A stretch of DNA of 64,000 nucleotides, taken from contig JBOZIK010000001.1 in the NCBI GenBank assembly GCA_051453625.1, forward strand, positions 186,604,790 to 186,668,789, in the 5' to 3' direction. Source of the DNA: Welwitschia mirabilis. Taxonomy: Eukaryota; Gnetophyta; Gnetopsida; Welwitschiales. The notes beneath the pieces were generated by a model, which was not told where the DNA came from, ran no database searches, and was given only the letters and a program-made list of their open reading frames with translations. Below, one piece after another: positions 20,521-31,310 of this stretch (positions are counted from its first letter, which is position 1; every line of letters begins with the position of its first letter). The translations under genes and the position numbers were made by a program.

Positions 20521-21289
20521 ATAGACTGCCATTGAGCCTATAACCTCGATATACTTGGTATGATGCCAGAGCCTGGTTATTGTTCCTTCCCATATCTGAG
20601 AACATTCTACTTGAATGGATTCAGCTAGTTCTGGGTCTGCTTTTAACATCTTCGACACTAATTCTCGGCATGCTTCATCTGTAATGAAGTTTGTGAAGGT
20701 GCCTGGAACAAATGTCCTTGCACATCTTTTTTCCAGTGGCTTCTTCTTCTCTCGTACATCCAATTTCGATCAGAAGTACTTCAAGGAGGCTTACACAAAA
20801 GGGGAAGAGAACTATAATGTATTGACATTCCAATCTAGAGACGATACCACCCTTTACCTTCTTATGATGGGTCTCTACAAATTATAAAATAAGACTTTAC
20901 AATCCAACTTAGAGGAGATAGTGGAAGTCAGCTTTGGCACTCCACTGGATGTCCTAGAACTATTAACACCACAAAAAATGAATCATCTAAGAACCCACAT
21001 CATCTAATCTGCTTTGAAAACAAAAGAAAAGTCACTGTAAACTTCTTGTTCTTGCCTGATAGGAACATGATGTTAAAGTGACCTTTTGTTTTTTGGAAGT
21101 CTTTATCGAATAACTTGCATAGAATATGATGAAATGATATGTGGTTTTGTACAAATAAGATGTTAAAGTGACTTGTATATTGGACGTCTTTATTCAATAA
21201 TTATTGAATAATTTCATAATAAAAACAATGTCTTTGAAATAAAATTAAAATATAATTCACAACATGGTGGTTTTTTTTTTTTTTTTTTT
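20521..21289 (+). other. PUB 3' flank and unassigned cargo
   Basis: 20,521-20,620 is shared with cargo copy 1 (ends near 13,654). The facing ORFs at 20,479-20,763 (-, 94 aa) and 20,615-20,887 (+, 90 aa) are not recognised. The - one reads with some coding character (TFVPGTFTNFITDEACRELV, KMLKADPELAESI) and could be a fifth captured host fragment on the opposite strand. A poly-T run of about 20 lies at 21,271-21,290. Confidence 0.35.
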
Positions 21290-21619
21290 TAAATTCAAGT
21301 GAGACCTTTTAAGGCATTTGTCATAGATGCCTTAAAAGTGACCTTTTTAGGAGTTTTTATAAAAATGCTCTAAAAGACTACTTTGTAAGGCAGTTTTATA
21401 AAAATGTCTTAGAGACTAAACATTTTAAGCCGTTTTTATGGAAATGCCTTCAAAGACAACATTTTAGGGTTCTTATAAAGAAACGCCTTAAATACATTTA
21501 AGCAAGTATGGCGAGGCTTTTTAAGGTGTCTTTTGAAGAAACACTTTAAAGCTTTAAGTCCATTTTTAAACTCCTTTTAACGCGTTTTGTAAATGTCTTA
21601 AAAGCCTACATTTCTAGTA
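21290..21619. repeat. Right TIR and subterminal repeats of the Pack-CACTA
   Basis: Repeated aaggcatttgt, gtttttataaaaatg and tgccttaaaag units in both orientations, ending with tttctagta at 21,619. On the - strand the end reads TACTAGAAATG, one base off the left TIR start CACTAGAAAAA. Confidence 0.65.
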
Positions 21620-21622
21620 GTA

Positions 21623-22240
21623 TAATATAAACCACCAAAGAGAAAATGCATCTATGTTGCTCCATTTCTCTCTGGAAATGCACAAGAATGGTGGCTTCTA
21701 TTCTAACAGAAATTTAATAATAGAATTACTTAGAATATTTTCATAGAAGAATTTAAAAAGAAGTTCGTTTTGGATGATTTTATTGAGGATCAGATGATTG
21801 AGTTTCAGTGTCTACACTCGGGAAAATGGTCGTTGGATGAAGATTGATTGAAATTCCAATGGCTTATGAAGTATTAAAAGAATTTCTCTGAGAAGTAGCT
21901 CATCAATAGTTCTATTGACACACTTCCACTCAAGATTTGAAGCATCCTCTACACTTTGGAGGTTAAATCTATTGAACATGCTTATAAGAAACAAAACACT
22001 ATCTAAATGCAGAAGATAAGAGGTGGTATGAGAAATAAATAATACATACAACCAAGCCCACCTCCCTTAGGAATCAATCTCCTCATGATGAATTCTAAGA
22101 CAATGTCATCTATCATAAATGTAAGGGGGAAGGACACATTGCTAAAAGCTGCCCTTCCAAGAATTAAAGTATAGCTTCGTCCACATAGAACCAACCTCAA
22201 CAATAGCAATGCCCAAGTACTGCTTGTAAAACACCTGTAT
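21623..22240 (+). pseudogene. Ty3/gypsy gag, decayed, interrupted by the CACTA element
   Basis: Directly beyond the CACTA right end the + strand reads YVAPFLSGNAQEWW (about 21,643-21,690), then EEFKKKFVLDDF, MIEFQCLHSGKWSLDE (about 21,745-21,850), the standard capsid blocks of plant gypsy gag. A HAYKKQ segment and a zinc knuckle reading HKCKGEGHIAKSCPSKN (22,112-22,165; first Cys changed to Tyr) follow. Stops and frameshifts are frequent. The gag N-terminal part is missing here and may lie at 9,909-10,416 on the other side of the CACTA element. Confidence 0.8.
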
Positions 22241-22420
22241 GCGACTCTACACGTAGGTTTTCTTTCTAATTCATTTTTATTTTTAGAATTACATAGTTTT
22301 ATTTCTTATTTTCTTACTGATTTCTTAGTAAATAGTGATGCCTCCTATAAGTTTTTCTCTTCATTATTTTATAAATTAATTATCACCTCCTTATAATGAG
22401 TGTAAGTCCTCAATAGGAGT
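22241..22420 (+). other. Internal deletion scar of gypsy element 3
   Basis: Between gag and the integrase tail. Protease, RT and RNase H of a full element (about 3 kb) are absent, so the element is internally deleted. No gene seen. Confidence 0.4.
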
Positions 22421-22429
22421 AGAAGAAGA

Positions 22430-23482
22430 AAAATGTTATAATTCACTTTCACCAATCAACCATATTAGTCCTATGTTCATCTAGAGAATGAATTTTTAAG
22501 GGATCAAGAGAGGAATTGACTTTACATTTTATGCAAAAAGTTTTCATATTTCATGGAGCCTAATCAGATATCAATTCAAGTATAGCTCACAAGCTCCTAT
22601 CTGAAGTATAGTCCAACTTATCATCTAGAAGCTAAGGATTAGATAGATAGCATTAATAGGATCTTGGGAGATTCTTTAAAGATGTTATATGATCAAGAAA
22701 CCAATAAATTAGAAACAACTAAATCCTAGTAAGATGATAATACTTCATACAAATAAAGATTTAAAGAATGAGNNNNNNNNNNNNNNNNNNNNNNNNNNNN
22801 NNNNNNNNNNNNNNNNNNNNNNNNNNNNNNNNNNNNNNNNNNNNNNNNNNNNNNNNNNNNNNNNNNNNNNNNAGAAACCAATAAATTAGAAACAACTAAA
22901 TCCTAGTAAGATGATAATACTTCATACAAATAAAGATTTAAAGAATGAGCAAACCACATTCCAAGGTGGAGACAATACAAGAGTTCATCAATAGGATTAA
23001 AAGGCATCACTAAGTAGGTTAAGATTAGTACAAGAAATTCTATGATCAAAAAAATTTATAGTTAAGCCTTTCAAATTAAAGGTCAACTACTGCTATAAAT
23101 TATAGAAACAATTGAATAGTTGGCTTATAAGTTGGAATTTCCATTCAAGATGTTTTGACTTCATCTAGTAATCCATGTCATTCTTTCAAAGCCCTATAAT
23201 AAAGGAAAATTAAATATTACACAGTTGATTGGAAGCATATTCTATTAAGACCTAATTGTATTCTTGATGTTCAACCCGAGGAGATGTTAGAAACCCATAT
23301 CAAGAAACTTTAAAATAGAACCATAGGAAAAGTGTCAACTAAATCGACATATTAGGATGCAGGCGAAAGCAGTCCATTCATTGAGGGATTAAAGCTTGAG
23401 ATTGAAAATGGACAAGAAATAGATGCAAGCATTAAGTAATCCATCCACTAGCGGATCTCCACTTGAGGATAGTTGAGAAAAT
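22430..23482 (+). pseudogene. Ty3/gypsy integrase C-terminal and chromodomain-like tail
   Basis: The + strand gives YKLEFPFKM near 23,130, HVILSKPYNKGK near 23,175-23,210, then LRPNCILDVQPEEMLETHIKK near 23,245-23,310 and NRTIGKVSTK, matching the tail of plant gypsy integrases (YKLELP, FHVSLLKPY, PEEVLE..., followed by a chromodomain-like module). The reading is broken by stops. It contains a 100-N gap at 22,773-22,872 flanked by exact 77-bp duplicates (22,696-22,772 and 22,873-22,949), so part of the apparent length is artificial. Confidence 0.75.
22696..22949 (+). repeat. Exact 77-bp duplicate flanking a 100-N gap
   Basis: 22,696-22,772 and 22,873-22,949 are identical (starting agaaaccaataaatta) and flank exactly 100 Ns. 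Same geometry as at 17,425, 46,315 and 47,180. Assembly overlap artefact. Confidence 0.9.
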
Positions 23483-23496
23483 TAAGGGGAATAAAA

Positions 23497-23900
23497 TGTA
23501 ATGTTCCAAAATTACTTTTTATTAAACAATTATTGTTAAGCCCAATTAAGGATAACTACTATTGTAATAAAAGGGTGTGACCCTTAGATTTATAACATCA
23601 TGTCTCTTCATCGGGTTTATAAGCATGTGGCATTAGGTGGGGTGCATAAATTGGATGGATATAACTAATGACAACCTTGACTGATCCCCAAGGTCCCTAA
23701 GAGAGGGGTTAATGTCATAGTTCATATTTTAAAGTTTAACCACTAGTCCAAGGTTGAAACAAGGTGTAGAGGCCAGATTGCTACTATTTTAATAAAGAGA
23801 TACTTCAATTCTGCCCAATTGATATGTAATTATATTCATTGTCCTTTTAATTTCTAATGTTTCTTATTAAAATCCATATTTAGTAACACAGAACATTACA
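23497..23900 (+). repeat. 3' LTR of gypsy element 3 (404 bp)
   Basis: Starts TGTAATGTTC at 23,497 and ends GAACATTACA at 23,900, a perfect 10-base inverted terminal pair. It is preceded by a purine-rich tract (taaggggaataaaa, 23,483-23,496) and an integrase tail. The matching 5' LTR was not found in the window. Confidence 0.75.
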
Positions 23901-24589
23901 CATTATATTCCTCTAACTTTATTTGAGTAATCTAGATATAGATTGCAAATGACTTAGTAGTCTATTTATATACTATTTTTTCATGTTATTAATAGATTCT
24001 ACTACATGGTAAATAAGTCTTATTGATATGTAATGAGAATAAGTTGCATATGTATCTTCAAGCCATGGCTTTGAGTGTCTACATCTTTTCCCTTTCCCTG
24101 GAAAACTGTCAATTGTTATAGACTATTCCACGTACTACTATTCCTTAATTTTCATAGTAGCAATATTTACTTTGATTAAGGCTTCCATTTATTAGATATA
24201 ATCTATCAATAACTATGAATATTTACCATCAACATAAGATATATTTTCTTTCCTTAGTGATCAAGCCCTTGTTATCCTCATGAAGGCTTTTGTAGGTGTG
24301 TTCTGTTTGTTTTTGGTTACCTTTTGCTCATCACCAAAGTGTGTTACTATATCTTTAGTTTATCATTAGACATAGATTAAATATGAATTTGGCCTTATCA
24401 ATGAATAACAAGCAATAATACCTTCATACATGCTTTAAGGCATTAAACCTTGTTTGTTTTCTCTTATATTATGACTACTCTTTATTCTTTTTATCTTCCT
24501 TACAATTTCATTCAAACTTTCATACTAGTTTTAATTACCTAACTTACTAGAAGTATCTTAAAGATTACATACTGAAACAATATTAAATA
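23901..24589. other. No recognisable feature
   Basis: A+T-rich sequence between the gypsy LTR and the first segmental duplication. Slightly less A+T-rich near 24,060-24,340 but with no convincing frame on either strand. Confidence 0.4.
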
Positions 24590-27500
24590 TATTGATTGAC
24601 CAATACATTAATCACAAACATTCATAGCATACAAGGATTAGAATATAATGGTTATATGAGTAATTTTTTTCCCCAGAGAGTACAATAGTCTTACAAAAAA
24701 AATAAAAAAAAATAGAAAACTTAGTATACAAAAAAAGTATGACTTATGAATAGAAGATAAAAACGAATGTAAGGAGTATGTAATAATATGATTTCTCTAT
24801 GACATTTAAGTACGAAAGCCAAATTGGATGATTCAAGATATTATTAGTTACAAGATTATCACAAGAGCTAAAAGTACAAGATTGATGATGTCATTAAAGG
24901 ACTAAGATATGTTTATTAATAATGTTGTGATTGTTCTTTATATATTTATTAGTTATGTGTCTTTTATAACATTAACAAACCCATACATTAGATGTTAAGT
25001 ATGAATGTAAAAATTGCTCCTTTGGCTTATCATGTAATGGTTATGTATTAATGAAACAATGGATATCTTAGTGTTCTTAAGAAATTATTGGCTTAGGATA
25101 TCCATCGTCATAAGAATAACCCACTCTAGATGTAAAAAGTTTCTTATTAGACATCATCCTTCATACTTCCACCATAACTTGAGGCATTCAAATGCTCTCA
25201 AATCAATACCCTTTACTAAGTAAAAGATTTACCTATATGTGTTGAGTAATCTTAAGGGATACTATGTATTATAATAAATATAAAATAGTTTTATTCATTT
25301 AAGTATTCATTGTTTTCACTAGCGAGAATACTTTCTTCCATACAATATGTGCCAATGTCATCTGTACACATGTATAATTAGGTGCATACATGTAAAAACA
25401 TCATAAGAATACAAGAAATTATTATTTATAGCACAACTAAATCATTATAATAATAAAAACTTTGGTATGTTTTTCCTTTTTTTTATGTATTTTTTAGAAA
25501 AAATTATTCAACTAAAAAAACCTTAAGGTTTTCTTTCATTCATCATTTCAAGGATAAAAATATATAAAAAACATTAATAAATACTAAGGAGTCCTCCTAA
25601 ACATTATTAATTTAAGATCATTATGCAGTTCTATTACTTCATTTGTTTTCCTTATGATTTTCATCAACCAACCTCTGATTAGATAAGACTTGTAGACTTC
25701 ATACATAGAATTTTTTACCACTTAATACATGGGTTTTTTGTAATACTTAATGGATGACTCATATCCAATATGCTTAATAGATGATATTTTAAAACACTTA
25801 ATGAATAACAATTAATGGATTTGCTCTTGAAGCACTTAAACGAATAGAATTCGACTACCATATGTACTTAATAATTTTCTAATGTACTTATAATAACCCA
25901 TCAAAAGAGTTTGGAAAATAATTCTAAAATGCATGGAAAAAAGACTACAATATAAGAAAAAAATAGAAAAACATAAATAGTGGACTAGATTTTAAGATAA
26001 TGAGATGATGGTTATACCTCATTATTACTGTCTTTCAAGAATTTAACTTCAAAGTTATTCCTCTTTTCATGCTATCCTCTTCCAAGGTTATACTTAAAAA
26101 TGGAATGAAAATAGTGCAAGGATAAGGTAACTCTCGGTTCTCCTTTAAGTATCTCTTTTAAAGATAGCTTTTATTATTTATTTTACTTTAATTAACTTTC
26201 TTTATGTTTATCATTTATTTTAACTTGTTTTTAATTGTATAAGAAATTATTAATAAGTCATTCCTTTATAATTGTTATGTAAGAAATAAAGTAATATCTA
26301 AATAAATCACTTTTCCCCCCCACCGAATATGTAATATATCACAATTCCTTTCTTTAAAATATGTATGCTTTGTTAGCCAAGTTATGCTAGACAAGCCCTT
26401 AGTGCTAGGCTAACATGAGAAACTATGAGGCATTATGAAAGATAAGAAGACTATGAAAGAATTTGATTCATTGATAATATTATTTGCAAGTTTAGTCATG
26501 TAGAACCTTGCAAGCTAGCCCTAGCAGGAGCATTATGGATCCAGTGCCACNNNNNNNNNNTTTGCTTTTAAAGCTAAATGACTTAAACCAACCATGTAAG
26601 ATTTTATCCTTTCTATAGTTCATCTTTACCTACTTATTTTTCATTTTTCTTATCATTTATAGGTATATTATACTTCTTGTTTATTTCTTACAAGATCATA
26701 ATCAATTATTGAATCCTCATCACATTAAAATTTTCATGAGCACTCATGTCTATTAACATGTCGAATGAGTATGATACATGCTATGTAATTAAAATAATTT
26801 AAAAACCATTTCATAATAAGTAAAATTTACATCTACATATTAATTGTATTAGTTTTTGTAGTTAATTTATACTTATGCATATAATGATATATGCATATGT
26901 AAGTGTATGAAAGCATGATATTAAAATTAATGATAATAAGTAGATTTCTTGCTTGATGAAAGAACATCTATAAGTCCATTGGCTTTAGATAATTATAATG
27001 GATGCACTCCTAAGAGAGGCATGATCATTAAAAAATTTAGATTTAACATTACCTCTTTTCCTCAAAAATGATCATGCATGATAATACCTATATTAATATT
27101 ATGACAAATAAATAAAACACAATACATTTATTATAATGATAATTTTAATATTAATTTTGAAAGATACTCATATAATTACAAAAAAAAGTAGTAGGGATTT
27201 AGAGTGACATAAACTTAAGGAATTTAGTAACTGTACCTTCCCCTTAAAGTATAGCCATCAAAATTTCCTAAATAAATGATTTAGTTATGCTTAGACCATC
27301 ATAGTATTCTATGTAGTGCATCCAAAGGTTTAAATCGACAATCTTCTAAAGGGAGGACACATGTTTCACTAGTTAGGCTATGACCATCTTAGTGTAAATA
27401 AGGATTTTACTAGTCGTGAATACCAATATATCATGTTCTTAAACCTTTTAAATCATGTTAATATTTACCTTTAATATAAGAATTGATCTCATAAGCAAAA

Positions 27501-28510
27501 TATAAATATCATGTAAATAACACTAATAACAATTCAACAAGAAGCTTGGTAAGTAGCATAGTTGATTCAACCCATGTTTATAAGTTGTTGGAAGCTTTAA
27601 GTCTTAGGTTTAAATCATACCCTGGGTGGTTAGCTTATGGTTTATATTTTTGTATTCAAGATGAAATTAGATATGCACTTCAACATCTTACATATAAATC
27701 ATAAGTGAGACCTATAAATTTCATGGTTAGCTTCCATGTTGGTTAGTCACTAATGAAATTTTATTTCGCCATGCAAACTAGTAATGTTGTTGAGTGTGGT
27801 ATGATTTCTTATGAATTGACTTTCTTATTTTTGTATGTNNNNNNNNNNNNNNNNNNNNNNNNNNNNNNNNNNNNNNNNNNNNNNNNNNNNNNNNNNNNNN
27901 NNNNNNNNNNNNNNNNNNNNNNNNNNNNNNNNNNNNNNNNNNNNNNNNNNNNNNNNNNNNNNNNNNNNNNNNNNNNNNNNNNNNNNNNNNNNNNNNNNNN
28001 NNNNNNNNNNNNNNNNNNNNNNNNNNNNNNNNNNNNNNNNNNNNNNNNNNNNNNNNNNNNNNNNNNNNNNNNNNNNNNNNNNNNNNNNNNNNNNNNNNNN
28101 NNNNNNNNNNNNNNNNNNNNNNNNNNNNNNNNNNNNNNNNNNNNNNNNNNNNNNNNNNNNNNNNNNNNNNNNNNNNNNNNNNNNNNNNNNNNNNNNNNNN
28201 NNNNNNNNNNNNNNNNNNNNNNNNNNNNNNNNNNNNNNNNNNNNNNNNNNNNNNNNNNNNNNNNNNNNNNNNNNNNNNNNNNNNNNNNNNNNNNNNNNNN
28301 NNNNNNNNNNNNNNNNNNNNNNNNNNNNNNNNNNNNNNNNNNNNNNNNNNNNNNNNNNNNNNNNNNNNNNNNNNNNNNNNNNNNNNNNNNNNNNNNNNNN
28401 NNNNNNNNNNNNNNNNNNNNNNNNNNNNNNNNNNNNNNNNNNNNNNNNNNNNNNNNNNNNNNNNNNNNNNNNNNNNNNNNNNNNNNNNNNNNNNNNNNNN
28501 NNNNNNNNNN

Positions 28511-28583
<73 letters not shown>

Positions 28584-30780
28584 AAAATTAATCATATTAA
28601 TATAATACAAATTTTATTTCCTCCAGATAATTGAGAATGAGTATAGAAATCCTATTAATAAAATATTTAAAAATTTGAAAGCCATAAGAAATTCTCTCTT
28701 TTATTATAAATTACAAAAGATAAGAAAACAGATGAAAAATGAAAATAATATGACTCTTGCAATCCTTCAATAAGTGTTTTTTAGCTAGTTTATTTAATTG
28801 TATGCATACGATAAAAACCTAATCCATTAAATAGGAAATCTATAAATATTTTTTTATAGAAAGAATTACTATTGAATAATACTAATAAATATTTAAGCTA
28901 TAACTTCCAACTTCTAAGCATTAAGATGTAAACTAAATAGAAGAAAAAGTATCATAAATTATTCATTACAATAAGTTATTAAGTACCTTATAATGAAATT
29001 AAACCTTCAAAAACAAAGAAATAAATTACGCTTATAATAAGGATGTTATACTTTATTAGATAAATAGATTACAAACATTAAATCAAAAATTGACATAGAC
29101 TAATTAGGTAATAGTTGAAGTAGTGGAACACTCATTCTTTAGGTTACAAGTTTAAAGCTTTGGATGCCTTGCTTCATATACTACTAGGCCTTGAGCATAA
29201 TTAAACTATACATTTAGGTGATCATGCTAGTATCAGTTTTCTAGAGAGGTATGATTACTAAATGTTTTAAATTTTATATTTTTTAATTCCTAATTAACAT
29301 AAGATTTTTTGACAAATGTATATATGAATCTCTTTAATATAGGGAAAAAATAATATATATCTTCTTATATAGGCAAGTCTATCACTTACTAAAAAACAAA
29401 TATTTAAGAATTATAATAAAAGTAACACCACGTGGTATAAATTAAGATTAATACATAAAATAATAGTCATTTTATTTCCACTTTTCCATTCATAACCAAG
29501 GAAAAAAGACTTTTTTAATGTTTAATATAAGGACCTATCAATATGATAAAAATTGAATTTCTTTCTCTATTTATTAACAAGAAAAAGTCTATTTAATTTT
29601 CAACAGTGATTTCAAAAAGATAAAATAATCTTTTTTTAAGTCTTCCATGATATTATATAGTTTATAAAAAATCATAATTCCTACTATATATTATGGCAAA
29701 TGACCACAAAGATATATCTTCAATATTTATATGTAATTCAGATATACAATAAATTTAAAAAAAAGGTTTTAGGAGTTACTAGGAAAAGATAAAACCCATT
29801 ATTCATTTTTTCTTTTAATTTATTAATAATATAATTTCTTAAAGAAATATGATTTTTTAAAAAATATTAAGTAAGCAAATATTATAAGACATAAAACATG
29901 ACTTTTAATAATTACCTAGTTACCAAGTCTTCTTATATGAGTTGGAAATAAATAATACTAATAAAGATAAATAAGAACTATTTAGATCATTAAAATATTA
30001 ATATTATAGAATTATTCTTAGTAGTAATGTATTATGCATTTTCATAGAACAAGTATTAATCATATAATATTAAATAATTTAAAAATTACCTACGTATATA
30101 AGATTCATTAATTTTAATATTTTCAACATTAAAATACTTAATTTTCATGCATTACTTATATAGAACATTCCTTTGGTTATAGTGGGGTTGAAAACTCAAA
30201 ACTTTTAATAACCCTATATTCCTTGTAAGTACATTTACCATAAGCATCAAATAAATAATTTTAGTTATTTTTAGCACCTTATAATGTGCTAAGCATAATA
30301 AGTGTAAACCCATTTCTACAACGCAAGATGTCCTAATATTTAGACTACCACCTTATTATTCCTTTATGACATCTAAAAACATACTTTAAAATAAACACTA
30401 CTAATATGTGAACAAGTTAAAAAAATTATTTTTAACTAAAAAATAATTAGTTATATGCAATTAAATTAAAAAATTACAACAATTTTAAAATTTTGTAAAG
30501 GATTAGAGATATGGAAAGTGATGAATTTTTTTTTATCAAATAAATAAATGGATTTTCAAATGGCCTATTTATTGCTTTTAAGTACATAATATATTTCATT
30601 CTTATCACAAGAGGTGGAAGAAATATCAAAACATCTAATCATTTTAAAAATTTCCTATGTTTCTTATATTAGAAGTTCCTTATCCATTCACAACCATTCT
30701 TTCTCTTTCCTTCAATACCTTAGAGGGGTTGTAAAATTAGGTAGTGGAATAATTTTATTCATGTATGGATTTGGCCAAGT
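24590..30780 (-). repeat. Segmental duplication, copy A, 3' flank of the DUF506 locus
   Basis: Collinear with 42,690-49,790 (copy B) and, in its right part, with 51,100-52,480 (copy C), at perhaps 80-88 % identity. Anchors: 25,060 with 43,139; 25,610 with 43,698 and 44,370; 26,370 with 45,110; 28,615 with 47,638; 29,110 with 48,150; 30,170 with 49,199. The strand given is that of the DUF506 pseudogene. No other coding content. Includes a 10-N gap (26,551-26,560) and a 672-N gap (27,839-28,510). Confidence 0.8.
28511..28580 (+). repeat. (AG)n microsatellite
   Basis: About 34 AG units immediately after the 672-base gap. The apparent poly-ER and poly-SL proteins reported by frame translation here are only this repeat plus Ns. 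Copy B has no such run at the equivalent position (about 47,580-47,600), so the expansion is specific to copy A. Confidence 0.95.
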
Positions 30781-30784
30781 AGTT

Positions 30785-31310
30785 ATTATATAATCAAATT
30801 ATCTATAATGCAGAGGAATCCATGCGACAATTCCTTTGAGGGAGATTTGAATTTTCTTTAATAGGATCTACACCACCATTATTATTTCACCAATGCTATC
30901 CACAAACAGAGATGCTAATTTCTAAAATAACTCTAGATAATCATGAATTGATAATATGAAATCTTTCTATAGATAGCATGTCTACAATGTAATTCTATTG
31001 CGACATTACCACATTGATGTATTTTTGATCTCCTGCATTTTTTAGTAATGGCTTATAGAGATTCCGATCATAATGATTTGGCCTTAACATTTTTACAACA
31101 TTTTACCCTAATAAATGGTCATATCCATTCCCCCTCCCTTAAGAAAGTTAATCACATCATGCAGAGCTAGGTCTAAAATCCCAGCCTTTATGCTATATGG
31201 CTATATGTATAAAATTATGTCAAGTATATTCATCATCTTAAGAGGTTCTATATCCCACATTTTTTTGGAAATTCTCCTTGCATTTTCTTCATTTTTTCTA
31301 ATGTGACTAG
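30785..31310 (-). pseudogene. DUF506 (PDDEXK_6) gene, copy A, decayed
   Basis: The - strand is homologous along its length to copies B (49,790-50,290), C (52,490-53,020) and D (53,625-54,110). It is the most decayed copy: only short stretches such as the counterpart of LREG..D near 31,130 and of the EIT-VVQI segment near 30,870 remain, broken by stops and indels. DUF506 proteins are plant proteins of unknown function with a PD-(D/E)XK nuclease-like fold. The + strand ORF at 31,115-31,306 is an antisense shadow. Confidence 0.6.

Larger units (their letters stand above)
10417..21619. mobile_element. Large Pack-CACTA transposon carrying host gene fragments
   Basis: The left end at 10,417 reads CACTAGAAAAATAAGCG. 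The right end, read on the - strand from 21,619, gives TACTAGAAATGTAGGC: the same terminus with the first base changed. Both ends are followed inward by about 320 bases of related short repeats (aaggc-attttta / taaaa-tgcctt in both orientations), typical CACTA subterminal arrays. Between them lie fragments of at least four unrelated host genes, some with introns, plus a short LTR element. No CACTA transposase was seen inside, so the element looks non-autonomous. The three bases outside (gac left, gta right) do not match, so no target duplication is preserved. A second left-type subterminal segment at about 13,815-13,882 means the region may instead be two adjacent elements, the second with its left TIR hidden in the gap at 13,701-13,800. 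Confidence 0.7.

Noticed and set aside
10414-21622. Three-base target-site duplication of the CACTA element
   Set aside because: Flanks gac and gta differ; the right terminal base is also changed, so no duplication can be claimed.
24060-24340. Possible host exon in slightly less A+T-rich sequence
   Set aside because: No frame on either strand remains open or resembles a known domain.
27753-28634. Long open frames rich in Glu-Arg or Ser-Leu (256-293 aa)
   Set aside because: They are translations of an AG microsatellite and a 672-base N run.
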